A stretch of 35,682 nt of DNA from Gammaproteobacteria bacterium. GTDB taxonomy: Bacteria > Pseudomonadota > Gammaproteobacteria > CAMYNG01. Location: contig DRKU01000111.1 in assembly GCA_011051615.1 (NCBI GenBank), positions 1 to 35,682 on the forward strand, read 5' to 3'. The translations under genes were made by a program, and so were the position numbers. Of the stretch, positions 1-7,219 are shown piece after piece. The notes beneath the pieces were generated by a model. The model was not told the DNA's origin. It saw nothing but the letters and a program-made list of their open reading frames with translations, and did not search any database. Each line of letters opens with the position of its first letter. Position 1 is the first letter of the stretch.

Positions 1-561
1 AAGAATATCAGCCTGTGGTGAAGCCGGCTTGATCTCCATCAATTTATGGTCACGCTGACTCAGCAGATCAAGGATCGTACCGGCGTAGAACTGTGCTGCC
101 AGAGAAAGCCAGCGCTGCAACAGGGGTATTTTCTCCCCCACCTGTTGCCAGTGCAGGAGCCCGCCCAGCGCCTGGGCCGCCACCCATGGCCCGTCGGTGA
201 CCCAGCGGTTGACGGTAAACCAGCACAGAGGCTGGCCTTGCTGGTCCATGGACAGGGCTGCCACATGGGTCCAGCGGCGTACCGTCCCGTCACCACAGGC
301 AGCAAAAAAATGAAAATGCCCGTGTTCTTCAGGGGATTTTGCCGGTGAGTCGTGGCAATGATAGAAACAGCGCCAGCGATCCCCCATCAATAACAGGCTC
401 TCCTGCGGATAGCGCCGTCCGGCCTCGAGACGCGCCACGTCCCTGAGCAGTAACAGCACCGGGTTGGTCTGCTCCTGCGCCAGCGCTTCGATGCAGTGCA
501 ACAGGCCGAGGGCCGCTTCGCTCACTTCGGGCAGCGCGGGTGACGGTGATTCCTGATCCAT
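1..561 (-). CDS. DUF6969-like protein, partial (3' end outside window)
   Basis: This reading frame is open from an ATG at 561 down to base 1 (187 codons, no stop), so its C-terminus lies outside the window; the ORF track misses it for that reason. The translation begins MDQESPSPALPEVSEAALGL. In the middle it carries a His-rich core, FYHCHD followed by EEHGHFHFF, then HVAALSMDQQGQP and FTVNRWVTDGPW. This pattern of a HGHFH block followed by a 'SMDxQGxP...NRWVT' block is what I remember for DUF6969, a family of unknown function. No signal peptide or membrane segment is seen. It is read in the same direction as the yedE operon, but its start is only 8 bp past the stop of the repeat protein, so it may be the last gene of that operon. 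The plus-strand ORF 46..348 is its shadow. Family name moderately sure; biochemical role unknown. Confidence 0.72.
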   Translation of the reverse strand, partial: MDQESPSPALPEVSEAALGLLHCIEALAQEQTNPVLLLLRDVARLEAGRRYPQESLLLMGDRWRCFYHCHDSPAKSPEEHGHFHFFAACGDGTVRRWTHVAALSMDQQGQPLCWFTVNRWVTDGPWVAAQALGGLLHWQQVGEKIPLLQRWLSLAAQFYAGTILDLLSQRDHKLMEIKPASPQADIL

Positions 562-568
562 GCGCACC

Positions 569-715
569 TCACAGGCTGCAGGGTGAGACCCCACCCAGGG
601 AACAGGGGTTTTCCTCCAGCGAACAGGGTGACTCGCCCGGCACATCGCCCAGCGAACAGGGACTCTCACCCAGGGAACAGGGTGAATCTTCCAGTGAGCA
701 GGGACTGGCATAGAC
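569..715. repeat. Tandem coding repeats (about 18-bp units) encoding SPCSL
   Basis: The plus strand shows degenerate units of the form 'cccagcgaacagggactc' in near-tandem. They are in frame with, and explain, the SPCSL peptide repeats of the minus-strand gene. Units differ by a few bases and by spacer length, as expected for a coding minisatellite that expands and contracts in multiples of three. Confidence 0.7.
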
Positions 716-838
716 ATCTTCCGCCTGTGCCGCGGGCGTTTCCACCTCGGGCAGGCGGTGGCGCGTGTGATCGATGGCGATGCCGATGGCGGCAATACTC
801 AGTGCCGAGCCCATGATGAAACGATTGCTGATCTTCAT
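569..838 (-). CDS. Small membrane-anchored protein with six S/N-P-C-S-L repeats
   Basis: An 89-aa protein beginning MKISNRFIMGSALSIAAIG. The upstream in-frame extension in the ORF track lies inside yedE and is rejected. Its ATG overlaps the yedE stop as ATGA, which indicates translational coupling. Residues about 7-22 form one hydrophobic signal anchor or uncleaved signal peptide. After a short linker (PEVETPAAQAEDVY) the C-terminal 45 residues are six copies of S/N-P-C-S-L separated by short acidic/glycine spacers (EDS, GES, GDVPGES, EEN, GGVS). The six cysteines are evenly spaced, would probably face the periplasm, and are the only cysteines in the protein. Coupling to a YeeE/YedE sulfur transporter suggests a role in handling sulfur, thiols or metal at the membrane, but this is inference. 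I do not recognise a named family. It recalls Cys-rich NPC-repeat proteins of other gammaproteobacteria, without proof of relation. Confidence 0.82.
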   Translation of the reverse strand: MKISNRFIMGSALSIAAIGIAIDHTRHRLPEVETPAAQAEDVYASPCSLEDSPCSLGESPCSLGDVPGESPCSLEENPCSLGGVSPCSL

Positions 839-2037
839 GCCTGTTTTCCCCGCGGTCGATCGACACCCAGCCAGGCACGCATACGCAGCCCGAACAGGCT
901 GCCGGTGAAACCGGCCAGCAGCCACAGCCAGCCATGCAGGCTACCGGAAACGATCCCCGCCATCATGCCGCCGATGTTGCACCCGAAGGCAAGGCGCGCG
1001 CCGTAGCCCATCAGGAAGCCTCCCGTGATGGCCAGCATGATCCGCTTGCGATCGATGTGCCGATCCGGCGCGTACTTGCCGGCCAGTGCTGCGGCCAGCA
1101 TGGCACCGAGAATGATGCCGAAGTCCATCAGCGAAGTCTCATCGGCCAGCACGCTGCTCGCCAGCGCACGCGCCGCATAGCCTCCGCTCCAGTAATCCCA
1201 GTTACTGACATCCCCGCCCAGGGCGGTAAAGATCTTCGCACCCCACAGGCCGAAGGCAAAGGTAATGGTCCAGGGGTGACCGGACAACAGCAGTGTCACG
1301 AGATTGAGCACTGCGATACCTACCACCGCCCACCACAGTGGCCAGTTGCCAAAGATCAGGCGATCGAGCACCGGACGATTATCCTCTTTCTCCTGCAGGG
1401 TGGCGACACGGCCGCGTCGTTTGCGCTCATAGTGACGCACGATGGCGTAGAGCAAGGCAAAGACCACCATCTGCAGGAGCAGCGCTGGTAACCAGCCAAG
1501 CTTTGCGATCAGGGTCGGTTTGCCGATGTTGGGCAGGGCCCACCACCAGCCCACGTGTGCAGTGGCAACGAAACTGCCGAGGATGAAAAATATCAGCACG
1601 ATGAGCATACCGACATTACCGCCGCCGACGGTAAACAGCGTACCGGAACCACATCCCCCGGCAAGCTGCATGCCGATACCGAACATGAAGGCCCCCACCA
1701 GCACCGCCACGCCAAAGATCCCCGTGGCACCATTCACTGAAAGGCCTGGAAAGACATCGCCCAGCAGGGGGAAGAACAGCAGGGAAGTGAGTGCCAGCAG
1801 GAGGATCTGCGCACGCACCACGCGGCCTTCGCCGGTCAGGTAGAGGCGACGCCAGCCGCCGGTAAAACCAAAGGCCGCGTGTAACAGCGTGACGCCGAGA
1901 CCGACGCCGGTAAGGAACAACAGAGTACGACGCGTATCGACATCGTGTTGCACCAGCAGGCTGAGGGCCATGACAAGTAGTACCGCAATCAGCGCGGCAT
2001 GGCTGTCGGCGCTTCGCTTCAGGCTCGCAGTGGTCAT
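835..2037 (-). CDS. yedE: YeeE/YedE-family sulfur (thiosulfate-type) transporter
   Basis: A 400-aa polytopic inner-membrane protein with roughly ten or more hydrophobic segments. It shows the two pseudo-repeated YeeE/YedE (DUF395) signatures: GGCGSGTLF near residue 129 and FGCNIGGM near residue 353, the latter followed by SGSLHGWLW. In the characterised homologue TsuA/YeeE, conserved cysteines in such motifs relay thiosulfate through the membrane, and the motif cysteines are present here. The 400-aa length fits the long two-domain form. The start ATG at 2037 has a good AGGGGG ribosome site. The stop overlaps the start of the SPCSL-repeat gene. A 17-bp perfect inverted repeat lies 15 bp upstream of the ATG. 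The substrate (thiosulfate or another sulfur or selenium species) cannot be read from sequence. The symbol denotes the family, not proven orthology. Confidence 0.9.
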   Translation of the reverse strand: MTTASLKRSADSHAALIAVLLVMALSLLVQHDVDTRRTLLFLTGVGLGVTLLHAAFGFTGGWRRLYLTGEGRVVRAQILLLALTSLLFFPLLGDVFPGLSVNGATGIFGVAVLVGAFMFGIGMQLAGGCGSGTLFTVGGGNVGMLIVLIFFILGSFVATAHVGWWWALPNIGKPTLIAKLGWLPALLLQMVVFALLYAIVRHYERKRRGRVATLQEKEDNRPVLDRLIFGNWPLWWAVVGIAVLNLVTLLLSGHPWTITFAFGLWGAKIFTALGGDVSNWDYWSGGYAARALASSVLADETSLMDFGIILGAMLAAALAGKYAPDRHIDRKRIMLAITGGFLMGYGARLAFGCNIGGMMAGIVSGSLHGWLWLLAGFTGSLFGLRMRAWLGVDRPRGKQA

Positions 2038-2052
2038 GACCAGTATCCCCCT

Positions 2053-2069
2053 TGCAGTATGTTACTGCA
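2053..2069. promoter_or_regulatory. Perfect inverted repeat upstream of yedE
   Basis: TGCAGTA-TGT-TACTGCA has 7-bp perfect arms with a 3-bp spacer. It sits just 5' of the yedE ribosome-binding site on the minus strand, so it could be an operator or form a hairpin in the leader. The regulator is unknown. Confidence 0.4.
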
Positions 2070-2192
2070 CGACTTGCGCCGCCGGCAACGCAGCATTCCC
2101 GTCATGGCTGAACGTCGGTTCGACGTTACAGGTATCCGCCGCCGAGTTCTACCGCTCATCCCGAGCTTACCCGGCATCGTGCAGAAACCTCT

Positions 2193-2206
2193 TTCTGAAT
2201 TCAGAA
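2193..2206. promoter_or_regulatory. 14-bp perfect palindrome in yedE upstream region
   Basis: TTCTGAATTCAGAA is a perfect 14-bp palindrome in the 225-bp gap between the DUF488 gene and yedE. It is a candidate dimeric repressor site; nothing else in the gap is recognisable. Confidence 0.3.
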
Positions 2207-2262
2207 CTGTGCGCTACCGGGCCACAAACGACGGCAGTAATATGGGAGCACAACGCCATGTT

Positions 2263-2796
2263 TCAATACCTGTCATAGATCAACTCCGCTGATTCGCGCC
2301 GCGCCTCGGGACTGAGCAGGTGTTCCTGCGCACGTTTCTCATCGAGCAGGTGGATCACCGTCCAGCCTGCCAGCACCAGGTGATCGGCGATCAGGCGACG
2401 GTGGCAGAATTGCGGATCACGTTCCGCGCACAGGATGACACTGGGCGAGGCCGCGGCGAGATTCTGCATCTGGCGCATGGCGGTCAGAAATTCCGGACTG
2501 TGCATGTGGTCGGCAAAACCACGCAGGCCGGGATCCGCCAGCGCCTCGTGTACCGTGTCTGGCCGCGCTTCGCGCCGTCCACCCAGGTGGCGGCCGGCCC
2601 AGTGGTAGTGGATACCGATGTCCCCGAGGCTCTGGCGCAGGACGTCCATGGTGAAATGCGGGAAACGACCCGAAGCAGGTTGGGCACGGATGTCCAGCAC
2701 CGTCTCGATACCGTGGGCCAGCAGCAGCGCCAGAAAGGGCTTCAGTTCCCGATCACCGTGGCCCAGTGTATGGATGCACCTGTCTTCGATTTCCAT
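2263..2796 (-). CDS. DUF488 family protein
   Basis: A 177-aa soluble protein with the DUF488 hallmarks: an N-terminal TLGHGDREL followed by a 'VLDIRAQPASGRFPHFT' segment, a middle YHWAGRHLGG, and a C-terminal CAERDPQFCHRRLIADHL containing the usual Cys-Ala-Glu and Cys-His-Arg-Arg elements. The family is common next to varied metabolic genes and its biochemical role is not established. The start is an ATG at 2796, only 19 bp from the divergent DUF4390 start at 2816, so the two genes share a very compact intergenic region. A 225-bp gap with two palindromes separates it from yedE downstream, so it is probably a separate transcription unit. Confidence 0.88.
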   Translation of the reverse strand: MEIEDRCIHTLGHGDRELKPFLALLLAHGIETVLDIRAQPASGRFPHFTMDVLRQSLGDIGIHYHWAGRHLGGRREARPDTVHEALADPGLRGFADHMHSPEFLTAMRQMQNLAAASPSVILCAERDPQFCHRRLIADHLVLAGWTVIHLLDEKRAQEHLLSPEARRESAELIYDRY

Positions 2797-2803
2797 ACCG
2801 TTT

Positions 2804-2809
2804 TATACT
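2804..2809 (+). promoter_or_regulatory. Possible -10 element (TATACT) for the DUF4390/TlpA operon
   Basis: TATACT matches five of six positions of the sigma-70 -10 consensus. It lies 7 bp before the ATG at 2816, which would give a transcript starting at or next to the start codon. No convincing -35 is seen (TGTCTT at the expected place). Confidence 0.3.
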
Positions 2810-2815
2810 GCGCCC

Positions 2816-3406
2816 ATGCTTCGCTGCCAACCACCTGGCGCCCCGCGGCGCGATTTCCTCGGCGTGCTGCTTGCCGTAACGCTACTCGGCCTGCTGCCCA
2901 CAACCGTACCAGGCGCACCGGCCACGGCCGCAAAACGCCTTGAATACCAGGATGCCCGCCTGCGGCTGCGTTTCATGCCGCGCAGCCCGCAACAGATCCG
3001 TGCCTTCTACGAAGCCCGTGGTTTCCCGCCCGCGGCCCTGGCCGAGCTGGCGGCAACCTGCTTCATCACGGTCGGCATACGCAATCGCAGTCGGCAAGTC
3101 CTGTGGCACGACCTGAAGGACTGGCGCTTTACCCGCAAGGGCAAACCCCTGGCGCGCCTGCTGCGCAGCCACTGGCAGCGACGCTGGGAGGAACTCGGCA
3201 TCCGCGCCGGCCTGCGCGCCACCTTCCGCTGGACCCTGCTGCCGGAGACGCTGGACTTCCAGCCCGATGAAGGTGAAGGTGGCAACATCATCCTGCCCCG
3301 GGGGGACGGCCCCATTCGCATCGAAGCCGTATTTCACACCGGCCCACACGGCACGGGTGAGACCCTCCGTATCGAGACTGGAGACATTCCATGCGCCGTG
3401 GATTGA
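2816..3406 (+). CDS. DUF4390 family exported protein
   Basis: A 196-aa protein starting MLRCQPPGAPRRDF, with an Arg-containing n-region, a hydrophobic core (LGVLLAVTLLGLLP) and a probable cleavage region after PGAPATA, i.e. a Sec signal peptide. The mature part (EYQDARLRLRF..., ITVGIRNRSRQVLWHD, ATFRWTLLPETLDF) resembles DUF4390 proteins, which are often encoded next to two-component systems or redox proteins and have no known function. I chose the ATG at 2816 because upstream residues in the ORF track lie inside the divergent DUF488 gene and lack a signal peptide. No Shine-Dalgarno precedes it. The 3' end overlaps the next gene by 16 bp, indicating an operon with the TlpA-like protein. Confidence 0.72.
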   Translation: MLRCQPPGAPRRDFLGVLLAVTLLGLLPTTVPGAPATAAKRLEYQDARLRLRFMPRSPQQIRAFYEARGFPPAALAELAATCFITVGIRNRSRQVLWHDLKDWRFTRKGKPLARLLRSHWQRRWEELGIRAGLRATFRWTLLPETLDFQPDEGEGGNIILPRGDGPIRIEAVFHTGPHGTGETLRIETGDIPCAVD

Positions 3407-3954
3407 CGACACGTGGATTGACGAGGCTGGCCACACTGGTCCTCCTCGTTGGGGTGTTCCTGCTGCCCGACCCGGCCAGTGCCACGCCGCTGCCGAAGGG
3501 CATCATGGCTGTCACGCCGCCTCGCCTTGCCCCACTGTTCGAACTGGCCGACATGGACGGCCGGCGCTACCGTTTCAGACGCCATGGCAGCTGGCGCTTC
3601 GTGCATTTCTGGGCCAGCTGGTGTGCCCCCTGCCGCCGCGAGATGCCCGCACTGGCGCGTGCCGTCCCCCGCCTGGCGGCCATGTCCATGGAGGTGGTGG
3701 TGATCAATACCGGCGAGACCGAGGATACGGTATTCGAGTTTCTCGCCGCGGTGGCGCCGGACCAGCCTTCGCTGCTGGATAGTGACGGCAGCGTCACCGA
3801 GGCCTGGCGCCCCCGGGGCCTGCCCGCCACCTACCTGGTCGATCCCGATGGCCACATCCGCTATCTCGCCCTGGGCGGACGCCCCTGGGATGAGGCCGCC
3901 TACCTGGATTTCCTGCGCACGCTCACATCGGCGCCGGCACGGGCACGGGAATAA
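3391..3954 (+). CDS. TlpA/ResA-like periplasmic thioredoxin
   Basis: A 187-aa exported thiol-disulfide oxidoreductase. Residues about 10-31 form a signal peptide (LATLVLLVGVFLLP...ASA). The mature domain has the thioredoxin active site WCAPC at about residues 77-81, preceded by HFWAS, and the cis-Pro loop GLPATYLVDPDGHI. This is the TlpA/ResA layout, reducing or maintaining thiols in the periplasm, for example for cytochrome c maturation or another exported client. No ccm genes are nearby, so the client is unknown. It overlaps the DUF4390 gene by 16 bp and is probably co-translated with it. Its 3' end overlaps the convergent gene 3923..4702 by 32 bp. Confidence 0.88.
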   Translation: MRRGLTTRGLTRLATLVLLVGVFLLPDPASATPLPKGIMAVTPPRLAPLFELADMDGRRYRFRRHGSWRFVHFWASWCAPCRREMPALARAVPRLAAMSMEVVVINTGETEDTVFEFLAAVAPDQPSLLDSDGSVTEAWRPRGLPATYLVDPDGHIRYLALGGRPWDEAAYLDFLRTLTSAPARARE

Positions 3955-4702
3955 GCGTCTCCGTCCCCAGCGGCACGAAACGATGCGGATAGACGATGCG
4001 AAACTCACGCTCCCGTACGCCGTGTTGCCAGTCGAAGCTGTGTAACTGCACCGTCGCCGAATTCTCACCCAGCGCCACGCGTGGTCGCAGGTCGAGTTGT
4101 TTCAACATGGGGCGTTGCGCGGGGGCCAGCGCATGACCGTACTCCTGTTCGAAGGCAGTTTTCTGCGCCTCGGCATACAGGGCCAGCTCGCCACCACTCT
4201 GGCGATCCACCGGGCGGAACAGGTTGGTGAGATGGAACCACAACAGAAAGAACTGCAGAACCCCTTCGGCACTGCGTTCGAAGTCAATGTGATGCAGGGC
4301 GCAGGCGTCGTCACTGAATACCATGTCGAACTGTTGCGCATTGCGGATGAAGGCCGGTACGAAGCGCTTCCTGACGTACACCCGCGCCTCGGGGGCCGCC
4401 CCGGGTGTGGGCCGATGCAGGAGAAACTCGATGATGTAATCGTGGTGCAGGGAAACGTGATCGAATACCGCCAGCAACTTCATGGGATCGAAGTGATAAA
4501 CCTGGCGCAGTTGCGACACGCCGGTCGCCATTTTGTCCCCGTTTGCGGGCAGAGGGCGCGGGGCTTCCATGCGTGGCCGACCACGCAGCTGCGCCTCCAG
4601 TGGAGTCAGGCGGTTGTACAGCACATTACAGGATGACTCATCACAGATGGCGTAGCGGCAGGATACGGCCTCGGCAGCCGTAGCATCGAAATCCATTTCC
4701 AC
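3923..4702 (-). CDS. Conserved hypothetical protein (259 aa)
   Basis: A 259-aa soluble protein with no signal peptide or membrane segment, not recognised. The N-terminal part contains three cysteines (SCRYAICDESSCNVLY). The centre is rich in aromatic and acidic residues (FDHVSLHHDYIIEFLLHRP, FFLLWFHLTNLFRPVDRQ). Start: GTG at 4702, with AGGAG nine bases upstream; the ATG two codons later (4696) is the alternative but is less well spaced. Codon composition matches the neighbours and the frame is long and clean, so it is a real gene. It follows the 81-aa gene after 43 bp and is likely cotranscribed. It overlaps tlpA tail-to-tail. Confidence 0.7.
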   Translation of the reverse strand: MEMDFDATAAEAVSCRYAICDESSCNVLYNRLTPLEAQLRGRPRMEAPRPLPANGDKMATGVSQLRQVYHFDPMKLLAVFDHVSLHHDYIIEFLLHRPTPGAAPEARVYVRKRFVPAFIRNAQQFDMVFSDDACALHHIDFERSAEGVLQFFLLWFHLTNLFRPVDRQSGGELALYAEAQKTAFEQEYGHALAPAQRPMLKQLDLRPRVALGENSATVQLHSFDWQHGVREREFRIVYPHRFVPLGTETLIPVPVPAPM

Positions 4703-4745
4703 AACAGGCTTCTCCTGAAAAATTTCCGTTTCCGGTCGGGCGCAT

Positions 4746-4991
4746 TTACAGCCATTCCAGCAGGTAGTAGATATACTGGCCCTCCGAGGACTTCGATGGC
4801 CCTACCACGCGCGCGGCATAACACTTGTCCTGCTGTGCGGCTTTCGCCAGAGCCGCTTCGGCCGAATCCATCACGCCCACGCAGCCACGTGCAAATCGCT
4901 TGCGGCTGCGGCGCGGCACATAGACCACCGCGAAACATTCCTCCGAGACTGCGGTCTGCGGATCCGGCGGCACCATTCCTCGCAGGGACAT
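4746..4991 (-). CDS. Small conserved hypothetical protein (81 aa)
   Basis: An 81-aa basic protein (MSLRGMVPPDPQTA..., ending YYLLEWL) with three cysteines at about 19, 37 and 57. There is no signal peptide or membrane segment. The ATG at 4991 has an AGGCAGG-type ribosome site. The sequence looks like a compact alpha/beta fold with strand-like stretches (CFAVVYVPRRS, CYAARVVGPS, QYIYYLLEW), but I do not recognise the family. It probably forms an operon with 3923..4702 downstream. Confidence 0.6.
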   Translation of the reverse strand: MSLRGMVPPDPQTAVSEECFAVVYVPRRSRKRFARGCVGVMDSAEAALAKAAQQDKCYAARVVGPSKSSEGQYIYYLLEWL

Positions 4992-5141
4992 AATCCTGCC
5001 TCATTGACCTCACAGTGGGTGAGTGTAACAAAAATTCCGGCGGCGCCAAGCATGGCGGGAGGAAGGCATTTCCGCACGGATTGTCTGCTCATTGCCACAC
5101 CCGTGGATCGCGCCGCGGTTTCAGCCCGGCGTCGCACGGGC

Positions 5142-5147
5142 TATAAT
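5142..5147 (+). promoter_or_regulatory. Candidate -10 box (TATAAT)
   Basis: A perfect TATAAT lies 49 bp before the 79-aa gene. The region 17 bp upstream is GC-rich and holds no good -35, so only the -10 is supported. Confidence 0.4.
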
Positions 5148-5196
5148 AGTGCACCTTAAACCGGCCCGCCGGCCATGAGCACGTCGAGATCACGCC

Positions 5197-5436
5197 ATGC
5201 CCTATTACGTCTATCGCATCACCCCCGTCACCGGCTCCATGGTCAGAAACCTTGAGAAGCTGAACCAGTTCGACAGCTTCAGGGAAGCCAAGACCTTCGC
5301 CCGCGAACAACGCAGCCAGTTGGAGGAAGGTTCGACGGTCACCATCAAGGTCATGTTCGCCGGCAGTGAGCTGGAGGCCGAAGAACGCCTGCTGGAAAAA
5401 CGCGAAAAACCCATCGTCATGGAATGGGAAAAATAA
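5197..5436 (+). CDS. Conserved hypothetical protein (79 aa)
   Basis: A 79-aa protein, MPYYVYRITPV..., with a beta-strand-rich start (YYVYRI) followed by an amphipathic helix (DSFREAKTFAREQRSQL) and a charged, possibly helical C-terminus (ELEAEERLLEKREKP). Small proteins of this composition occur in sulfur-oxidising gammaproteobacteria as conserved hypotheticals; I know no function. It stands alone, preceded by a TATAAT element. The next gene (5462..6430) is convergent and ends 25 bp away. Confidence 0.72.
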   Translation: MPYYVYRITPVTGSMVRNLEKLNQFDSFREAKTFAREQRSQLEEGSTVTIKVMFAGSELEAEERLLEKREKPIVMEWEK

Positions 5437-5461
5437 ACCACACCTTCGCCTGCCCGATCCC

Positions 5462-6430
5462 TCACAATTCCAGATAGAACGGCGACAGGATCTCCGGTTC
5501 CGTACTCTCACCCTCTGCCGCCGGCAATCCCATCTTCGCCTGCACGCGTGCCGCAGTCAGCCGATCCCTGTCCACCACGTCGGGATAGAGTCGGAACTGC
5601 TCAGCGATACGTCCCGCCTGGCGGCAGGCCAGTTGTTCCAGCGCCGCCCGTTCACGCCGAGTCAGGGTATCGAGCAACAACAACCATGGTGCCTGCCAGG
5701 CATGAAAGGCACGCACCAGGTGCTCGGTCAGGGCATCTTCCCAGTGGGCGCGCAACAACAGCGGTGGAAACCAGTGACGCGCCAGGCAGGCCGTCTCGTC
5801 CCCGGCCTCAGGATGCACGAACACCCCGCCGCCCTGTTCATCGCGTTCCAGCCAGCGTGCCCGTCGCCCCGCGCCGTCTTCGGCATTGATGCGTGACGCG
5901 AGTGCATCGGCATGAGCGGTATCGTGCAGGGCCGCCTGCCATGCTGCCTCCAGATCACCGGCGCGAAACTCGGCGCGGCAACAGCGACCGGGATTCCAGC
6001 GCACATGACCGACCTCGTCCCCCACCGGGGCCTCGGTGGCACTGTCCACCAGGGCCAGCGGCAGACCGGCCGAGTCCAGCAGCCACAGTTCAAAACGATC
6101 TTCAAGTGGAAAGGGCAGGGCCGACAGGTTCGCCTTGATGGCCGCCAGCAGGGCATCACCCTTGTCCTGAATCAGACTGTAATCCTGCGTGGAACGTACC
6201 GGTGCGCGTTGCAGCCCCTCGCTGGCGGACCAGGTACCGTACTTGATATCAGGCACTTCGATCGCCTTGCCCTCTTCACCACCGGCACCCAGCAATTCCT
6301 CGTCCCACACATAGAGGATCCAGTTGACGCCGTCGGTGGAAACCGCGTCGGCAAGCGGGATCTTGACGACGCTCATGAGGCCGTGAAAGGGATTGAGCAT
6401 GCGCTGGCTGTAACAGCAGACTTCCGCCAC
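5462..6430 (-). CDS. Hypothetical protein, paralogue of 14701..15573
   Basis: A 322-aa soluble protein of an unrecognised family. It is clearly paralogous to the 290-aa protein at 14701..15573. Shared blocks are (M)LNPFHG versus LLAPFQG near residue 12; RFELWLLDSAGLPLALVDS versus RHELWLLDDEDQPLALLAS; and a C-terminal block APWLLLLDTL...RFRLYPDVVDRDRL-like versus APLLLMLPEL...WRTWPEVLDQQRL. Start: GTG at 6430 (GTGGCGGAAGTC). Both paralogues then have exactly 14 residues before the shared Phe of the first block, which supports this start over the internal ATG at 6400. No signal peptide or membrane segment is seen. Single-copy context gives no functional hint. Confidence 0.75.
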   Translation of the reverse strand: MAEVCCYSQRMLNPFHGLMSVVKIPLADAVSTDGVNWILYVWDEELLGAGGEEGKAIEVPDIKYGTWSASEGLQRAPVRSTQDYSLIQDKGDALLAAIKANLSALPFPLEDRFELWLLDSAGLPLALVDSATEAPVGDEVGHVRWNPGRCCRAEFRAGDLEAAWQAALHDTAHADALASRINAEDGAGRRARWLERDEQGGGVFVHPEAGDETACLARHWFPPLLLRAHWEDALTEHLVRAFHAWQAPWLLLLDTLTRRERAALEQLACRQAGRIAEQFRLYPDVVDRDRLTAARVQAKMGLPAAEGESTEPEILSPFYLEL

Positions 6431-7219
6431 AAGGACTACCTGTATTGCATTGCGAGGAACTCCCCGGCGAACGCGACGACCGCCGGGCCTTCCATATGAA
6501 TATAGGACAAGGACACCACGGCGTCCTGCCTGTTCAGTGGCGCAGGTCGCAATTTACACCACTCGGGGATGCGGCCATGCGCAACGACAGGGTAGATGGC
6601 AAGAGGGAAAAACGGGAAAGAAACCGGAAAAGAAAGGCCGGGATAGCCACCGCAACATACGGCGACTATCCCTGGCACGGTACGTACTGACGGGAAGCAA
6701 TGCTATGGAAGCGCTCCCCGCCGACGACCGCAATTGCGACGGTATTGACCCCGCGCTTTCTCCACGCGAATACTCGCATGGGATTGCGCGTGAGACTTTT
6801 CTAACCCCCGTACCCCACCTGCCGGCGGAGGACAAACCAGACGGGTGACTGCCGGGCGGGGCGCACACGAGGTGCGATACAAACAACGGAACCCACCAGC
6901 CACCGAAGTGAACGGTGGTCTGCCCGTTCCGCTGGTTCCACCCCCTGCCCACTCTCACTCCGGATTTTAAAAGTCTCTTCCCTGAGACTCGGACAGGTCA
7001 GCAAGGAGAATGCGAAGCCTGTGCCAACTGCAAAAGCGGTCGCCGGGACACATTTTCAGTAGCTTAGCGCTCCTTCTCCCCCCCGGTGGTGGCAATTTGC
7101 CTCGCTGCGGTTGCAAACTTCAACGGCCGAAGGTCCCGGACAGTGTAATTCGCACCCCGACCAGGCCCGGCCGGGCGCAGGACTGTCCGTTGTACACACC
7201 ACGTGGGCAAGACTGTCGC
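6431..7219. other. Gene-free stretch of about 790 bp
   Basis: No convincing gene on either strand. ORFs 6450..6848 (+) and 6554..6958 (-) lack ribosome sites, family motifs and the composition of neighbouring genes. I looked for RNase P RNA, tmRNA, 6S and 4.5S signature sequences and saw none. The most structured part is 6888-6936: ACCAGC-CACCG then, after 7 nt, CGGTG, and later GCTGGT, giving a nested two-stem hairpin, with GGAACC and GGTTCC just outside. The rest may include the upstream region of 5462..6430 and decayed sequence. Confidence 0.4.
6888..6939. repeat. Nested inverted repeats (possible structured RNA or degenerate terminator)
   Basis: ACCAGC (6895-6900) pairs with GCTGGT (6931-6936), enclosing CACCG (6901-6905) pairing with CGGTG (6913-6917). 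Outer GGAACC and GGTTCC add further pairing. No U-tract follows on either strand. Confidence 0.35.

Noticed and set aside
46-348. Plus ORF 100 aa and minus ORF 81 aa at the left edge
   Set aside because: Both are out-of-frame shadows of the partial DUF6969-like gene that runs off the window.
569-715. CRISPR-like repeats at the left end
   Set aside because: The repeats are short, near-tandem, without unique spacers and in frame with an ORF: coding repeats.
6554-6958. 134-aa minus ORF in the gene-free stretch
   Set aside because: Composition unlike coding sequence here, no ribosome site, no recognisable domain.
6431-7219. Housekeeping RNA (RnpB, tmRNA, 6S, 4.5S)
   Set aside because: None of the signature sequences (e.g. 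GAGGAAAGTCC for RnpB, GGTCAGGTCCGGAAGGAAGC for 4.5S) was found.
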